From assembly GCF_000959365.1 (NCBI RefSeq), contig NZ_CP009556.1:1116001-1180000 (forward strand): 64,000 nt of DNA. The letters are read 5' to 3'. A program made the translations under genes and the position numbers. Below, in pieces: positions 60,450-64,000 of this stretch; position 1 is the stretch's first letter; every line of letters starts with the position of its first letter. The notes under the pieces were generated by a model that was not told the origin of the DNA, made no database searches, and saw only the letters and a program-made list of their open reading frames with translations. Origin of the DNA: Burkholderia oklahomensis C6786. GTDB taxonomy: Bacteria; Pseudomonadota; Gammaproteobacteria; Burkholderiales; Burkholderiaceae.

Positions 60450-61556
60450 TCAGATCGCGCCGAGCTGGCGGCGCAGGAACTCGTGGAAGTGCTGCATGCC
60501 GTCTTCCATCGGGCTCTGATACGGGCCGACCTGCGATTCGCCGCGCTCCATCAGCGCGCGGCGGCCGGCGTCCATGCGCAGCGCGATCTCGTCGTCCTCG
60601 ATCGCGGTTTCCATGTACGCGGCGCGTTCCGCCTCGACGAACTCGCGCTCGAACAGCGCGATTTCCTCAGGGTAATAGAACTCGACGATGTTCGTCGTCT
60701 TCTGCGGGCCGCGCGGAATCAGCCACGACACGACGAGCACGTGCGGATACCACTCGATCATGAGGCCCGGATAGTAGACCATCCAGATCGCGCCGAACTC
60801 GGGCGGCACGCCGTCGCGATAGCGGAGAACCTGATCGTGCCACTTCTGGTACGTCGGGCTGCCCGGCTTCGCGAGCGCGTTGTGCACGCCGACCGTCTGC
60901 ACGCTGTACCAGTCGCCGAACTCCCACTTCAGGTCGTCGCACGACACGAAGCTGCCGAGACCCGGATGGAACGGCACGACGTGGTAGTCCTCGAGGTAGA
61001 CCTCGATGAAGGTCTTCCAGTTGTAATTGCACTCGTGAATCTCGACGTGATCGAACATGTAGTCCGAGAAATCGAAATGGTGCTTCGTGCCGAGCTGTGC
61101 GAGATCGTGCGCGACGTCGCGGCCCTCGGCCTCGAACAGCAGGCCTTGCCAGTTCTGCAACGGCGTCGCGTGCAGGTTCAGGCAGGGCTTGTCCGGAAAA
61201 TGCGGTGCGCCGAGCAGTTGGCCGTCGAGATCGTAGGTCCAGCGATGCAGCGGGCAGACGATGTTCTGCGTGTGCCCGCTGCCGTTCAGCATGATCGCCT
61301 GGCGATGGCGGCACACGTTCGAGAGCAGCTCGATCCGCGAAGTCTGGTTGCGCACCAGCACGCGGCCTTCGTTCTCGGAAGGCAGCGCAAAATAGTCCCC
61401 CGCTTCGGGCACCATCAATTCGTGCCCGATGTAGCGAGGTCCCTTCTTGAAAAGTGTTTCGATTTCGCGCGCGAGGAGCGCCTCATCGAAATAAGCGGTG
61501 ACCGGAAGCTGGCTGTGTGCCGACTTCAGTTGCAATGCGTCGCTCAGATTGGACAT
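60450..61556 (-). CDS. Rieske-type aromatic ring-hydroxylating oxygenase, large subunit
   Basis: A 368-residue oxygenase. The Rieske cluster ligands are Cys82, His84, Cys101 and His104 (NVCRHRQA and CPLHRWTYD). The mononuclear iron histidines are His192 and His197 in YLEDYHVVPFHPGL; Asp190 can serve as bridge to the Rieske cluster. The length is short of typical dioxygenase alpha subunits (about 450), closer to the single-component group such as stachydrine or carnitine oxygenases. No reductase or ferredoxin gene is near. The ATG at 61556 follows GGGAGTGG. Confidence 0.9.
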   Translation of the reverse strand: MSNLSDALQLKSAHSQLPVTAYFDEALLAREIETLFKKGPRYIGHELMVPEAGDYFALPSENEGRVLVRNQTSRIELLSNVCRHRQAIMLNGSGHTQNIVCPLHRWTYDLDGQLLGAPHFPDKPCLNLHATPLQNWQGLLFEAEGRDVAHDLAQLGTKHHFDFSDYMFDHVEIHECNYNWKTFIEVYLEDYHVVPFHPGLGSFVSCDDLKWEFGDWYSVQTVGVHNALAKPGSPTYQKWHDQVLRYRDGVPPEFGAIWMVYYPGLMIEWYPHVLVVSWLIPRGPQKTTNIVEFYYPEEIALFEREFVEAERAAYMETAIEDDEIALRMDAGRRALMERGESQVGPYQSPMEDGMQHFHEFLRRQLGAI

Positions 61557-61825
61557 TCCCACTCCCGGTGAAAGCGTGAAAGCAGTGAACAACCCAACCA
61601 TCGAAAAATCGATTTAGGGGAACCGGCGATTATACCCGGATCGACTTTCTTGGGGTGGGATAAGTGACTGATTTGTGTCAAATTTCTCCCGGGATTGGGG
61701 CGGGTTTCGTGCGATTTGCACACGCGGCGCGCGGCGCTCGAGCCCCATGAAGCCAAGTCGGCAGGTCGGAAAATTCTCTTTTGCCGTAGAATGTCCGACT
61801 TGTTTTGAATTTTGACACCCCGTCC

Positions 61826-62119
61826 ATGGCGAAAACCGCAACCCCAGGCGCGTCCGCGTCCGACCCCGGTTCCGGGCCGCTGCCGGAAAATTACGAGACG
61901 GCGCTCGCGGAACTGGAGGCGCTCGTCGCCCGAATGGAAGGCGGCGCGCTGAGCCTCGAGGATTCGCTTGCGGCGTATCGCCGCGGCGCGGCGCTCGTTG
62001 CATTTTGCCAACAGCAATTGGAAAAAGCGGAGCAGCAGGTGCGCGTGCTCGATGGCGCCGCGCTCAAGCCGCTTTCCGCCGGAACGGCCGCCGCGGACGG
62101 CGGAGACGACGATCTATGA
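61826..62119 (+). CDS. xseB: Exodeoxyribonuclease VII small subunit
   Basis: A 97-residue protein with the XseB core: YETALAELEALVARMEGGAL, then LEDSLAAYRRGAALVAFCQQQLEKAEQQV. The N- and C-terminal extensions are low-complexity. It joins XseA to form the nuclease. The ATG at 61826 is used. The stop overlaps the ispA start (ATGA), an arrangement conserved in many proteobacteria. Confidence 0.95.
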   Translation: MAKTATPGASASDPGSGPLPENYETALAELEALVARMEGGALSLEDSLAAYRRGAALVAFCQQQLEKAEQQVRVLDGAALKPLSAGTAAADGGDDDL

Positions 62120-63000
62120 CATTCGACCAATGGATGCGCTCGGTGCTCGAGCGTGTCGAGACGGCCCTCGGCCATTATTTGCCGGCTGAAACTGTAGCGC
62201 CCGCGCAACTGCACGAAGCGATGCGCTATGCGGCGCTCGGGGGGGGGAAACGGGTGCGTCCGCTGCTGTGCCATGCGGCGGGCGAGCTCACGGGCGCATC
62301 GGAAGCGGCGCTGAACGCTGCCGCGGCGGCGCTCGAAATGATTCACGTGTACTCGCTCGTGCATGATGATATGCCGTGCATGGACGACGACGCGCTGCGT
62401 CGCGGCAAGCCGACTGTCCACGTCGAGTATGACGAGGCCACCGCGCTTCTCGTCGGCGACGCGCTGCAGTCGCAGGCTTTCGTCGCGCTGACGGATGCCG
62501 CCGCGCTGCCGCTCGACCGGCAGCCCGCGCTCGTGCGCGAGCTCGCGCTCGCGAGCGGCTCGATCGGCATGGCGGGCGGTCAGGCGATCGATCTCGCGAG
62601 CGTCGGCCACGCGCTGTCGCGCGACGCGCTCGAGACGATGCACCGGATGAAGACGGGCGCGCTCCTGCGCGCGTCGGTGCGGATGGGCGCGCTCGCGGGC
62701 GAGACGCCGTCCGAAGACGCGATGCGCGCACTCGACGCATACGCGGCCGCCGTCGGCCTCGCGTTCCAGGTGGTGGACGACATTCTCGACGTCACCACCG
62801 ATTCCGCGACGCTCGGCAAGACGGCCGGCAAGGACGCGGCGAACGACAAGCCGACCTACGTGTCGATCATCGGCCTCGACGCGTCGCGCGCGCTCGCCGC
62901 GCAACTGCGCGCCGATGCGCGCGCTGCGCTCGAACCGTTCGGCGCGCGCGCACGGCGCCTGGCCGAACTGGCGGACCTGGTGGTGAACCGGGTCAGCTGA
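62116..63000 (+). CDS. ispA: Farnesyl diphosphate synthase
   Basis: A 294-residue trans-prenyltransferase. The first aspartate-rich motif is VHDDMPCMDDD and the second is FQVVDDILD; GGGKRVRPLL holds the diphosphate-binding residues. The residue pattern before the first motif, together with the length, fits C15 synthase. It makes the precursor for quinones, carriers and hopanoids. It overlaps xseB by 4 bases and precedes dxs. Confidence 0.95.
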   Translation: MTFDQWMRSVLERVETALGHYLPAETVAPAQLHEAMRYAALGGGKRVRPLLCHAAGELTGASEAALNAAAAALEMIHVYSLVHDDMPCMDDDALRRGKPTVHVEYDEATALLVGDALQSQAFVALTDAAALPLDRQPALVRELALASGSIGMAGGQAIDLASVGHALSRDALETMHRMKTGALLRASVRMGALAGETPSEDAMRALDAYAAAVGLAFQVVDDILDVTTDSATLGKTAGKDAANDKPTYVSIIGLDASRALAAQLRADARAALEPFGARARRLAELADLVVNRVS

Positions 63001-63084
63001 CGCGAAAGCCCGCCGCCGCGCCCATGCTATGGGTGGTGCGTGTAAGAAGTGCGGGCGCGTTTGTTTTCCTACAATGGAACGACG

Positions 63085-64000
63085 ATGTACGACTTGCTGA
63101 AAACCATCGACGACCCGGCGGATCTGCGCCGTCTCGATCGTCGCCAACTGCAGCCGCTCGCCGACGAGCTGCGCGCGTTCGTCCTCGACAGCGTGTCGAA
63201 GACGGGCGGCCATCTGTCGTCCAATCTCGGCACGGTCGAGCTGACGATTGCGCTGCACTACGTGTTCGACACGCCGGACGACCGGATCGTGTGGGACGTC
63301 GGTCACCAGACCTATCCGCACAAGATCCTGACGGGCCGCCGCGACGAGATGAAGACGCTGCGCCAGCTGGACGGCATCTCCGGCTTCCCGCGCCGCTCGG
63401 AGTCCGAATACGACACGTTCGGCACCGCGCATTCGAGCACGTCGATCTCGGCCGCGCTCGGGATGGCGATCGGCAGCAAGCTGAAGGGCGACGACCGCTT
63501 CTCGATCGCGGTGATCGGCGACGGCGCGATGACGGCCGGCATGGCGTTCGAAGCGATGAACAACGCGGGCGTGTCCGAGGATGCGAAGCTCCTCGTGATC
63601 CTGAACGACAACGACATGTCGATCTCGCCGCCCGTCGGCGCGCTGAATCGCCATCTCGCCCGCCTGATGTCGGGCCGTTTCTACGCGGCCGCGCGCGCGG
63701 GCGTCGAGCGCGTGCTGAGCGTCGCGCCGCCCATGCTCGAGCTCGCGCGCAAGCTCGAGGAGCATGCGAAGGGCATGGTCGTGCCCGCGACGCTGTTCGA
63801 GGAGTTCGGCTTCAACTACATCGGGCCGATCGACGGCCACGATCTCGATTCGCTGATCCCGACGCTGCAGAACATCAAGGAGCTGCGCGGGCCGCAGTTC
63901 CTGCACGTCGTGACGAAGAAGGGCCAGGGCTACAAGCTCGCCGAGGCCGATCCGGTGCTGTACCACGGCCCGGGCAAGTTCAATCCGGCCGAAGGCATCA
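63085..64000 (+). CDS. dxs: 1-deoxy-D-xylulose-5-phosphate synthase (5' part; runs off the window)
   Basis: The first 305 codons of a thiamine-dependent transketolase-like enzyme: [41 protein letters not shown], the ThDP motif [18 protein letters not shown] with [13 protein letters not shown], and [17 protein letters not shown] normally has about 630 residues, so about half is beyond the right edge. The ATG at 63085 follows GGAACGACG. It makes the first MEP-pathway intermediate from pyruvate and glyceraldehyde 3-phosphate. It follows ispA by 84 bases on the same strand. Confidence 0.97.
   Translation, partial: MYDLLKTIDDPADLRRLDRRQLQPLADELRAFVLDSVSKTGGHLSSNLGTVELTIALHYVFDTPDDRIVWDVGHQTYPHKILTGRRDEMKTLRQLDGISGFPRRSESEYDTFGTAHSSTSISAALGMAIGSKLKGDDRFSIAVIGDGAMTAGMAFEAMNNAGVSEDAKLLVILNDNDMSISPPVGALNRHLARLMSGRFYAAARAGVERVLSVAPPMLELARKLEEHAKGMVVPATLFEEFGFNYIGPIDGHDLDSLIPTLQNIKELRGPQFLHVVTKKGQGYKLAEADPVLYHGPGKFNPAEGI

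Noticed and set aside
61891..63966. A very long open frame on the minus strand over xseB, ispA and dxs
   Set aside because: It is antisense to three clear core genes, is full of Arg/Ala/His as expected for the complement of GC-rich codons, and has no domain.

Overview
The window looks like a 64 kb piece of a high-GC betaproteobacterial chromosome of the Burkholderia pseudomallei group (pseudomallei, mallei, thailandensis and close relatives). The reasons are the strong G/C bias at third codon positions, a 113-residue single-domain FKBP almost identical to the Mip-like protein I recall from B. pseudomallei, a BPSS1780-family membrane protein, a DUF3563 micro-gene, and polA, dxs and ispA on one replicon. 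From memory, several of these genes lie on the second chromosome of B. pseudomallei. The species cannot be fixed from sequence reading alone.

Layout. 0.2-11.7 kb is accessory and regulatory: an AraC regulator, the FKBP, a di-iron-like hydrolase, an Xre/RES toxin-antitoxin pair, a metallophosphatase, an SRPBCC/ArsR pair with an unusual hairpin over its start, and a LysR-governed MFS / aldo-keto reductase / old-yellow-enzyme group. 12.35-21.5 kb is a compact biosynthetic operon, the most interesting part of the window. It encodes a free-standing adenylation enzyme, a carrier protein, a SyrB2-type non-heme iron halogenase (HxA instead of HxD), two type II thioesterases, an RraA/HMG-aldolase-like protein, an IlvE-type aminotransferase, an acylating aldehyde dehydrogenase, a pyruvate-class aldolase, a cupin and a LysE exporter. 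A solo LuxR-type regulator converges on it. There is no condensation domain, so the likely product is a small, exported, chlorinated (or chlorination-derived) amino acid. 23.3-26.8 kb may be an extension: AraC, a second LysE exporter, a decayed transposase remnant and an FMN-dependent alpha-hydroxy-acid dehydrogenase.

26.8-43.8 kb is mixed: a YbaK deacylase, a methyltransferase, a GH13/TreZ-like protein that has lost its catalytic residues, a ThiE-like protein, a CBS/CorC membrane protein, an orphan histidine kinase, a DMT exporter, LysR plus tautomerase, a CHAD protein, modE with modABC (separated by an IS110 remnant), a PAP2 phosphatase and a PHB-depolymerase-like esterase. 43.8-64 kb is mainly core: DUF3563, ohrR-ohr, thrB, amn, a LOG-family gene head-to-head with polA, an NDH-2, an orphan tadG, dienelactone hydrolase, sulfurtransferase, a Rieske oxygenase, and the isoprenoid block xseB-ispA-dxs, with dxs running off the right end.

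How the central genes could act together (inference): an amino acid is activated and loaded on the carrier protein, chlorinated at an unactivated carbon, and released by a thioesterase or reduced to an aldehyde. The aldehyde can be condensed with pyruvate, and the resulting 2-oxo acid transaminated and exported by LysE.
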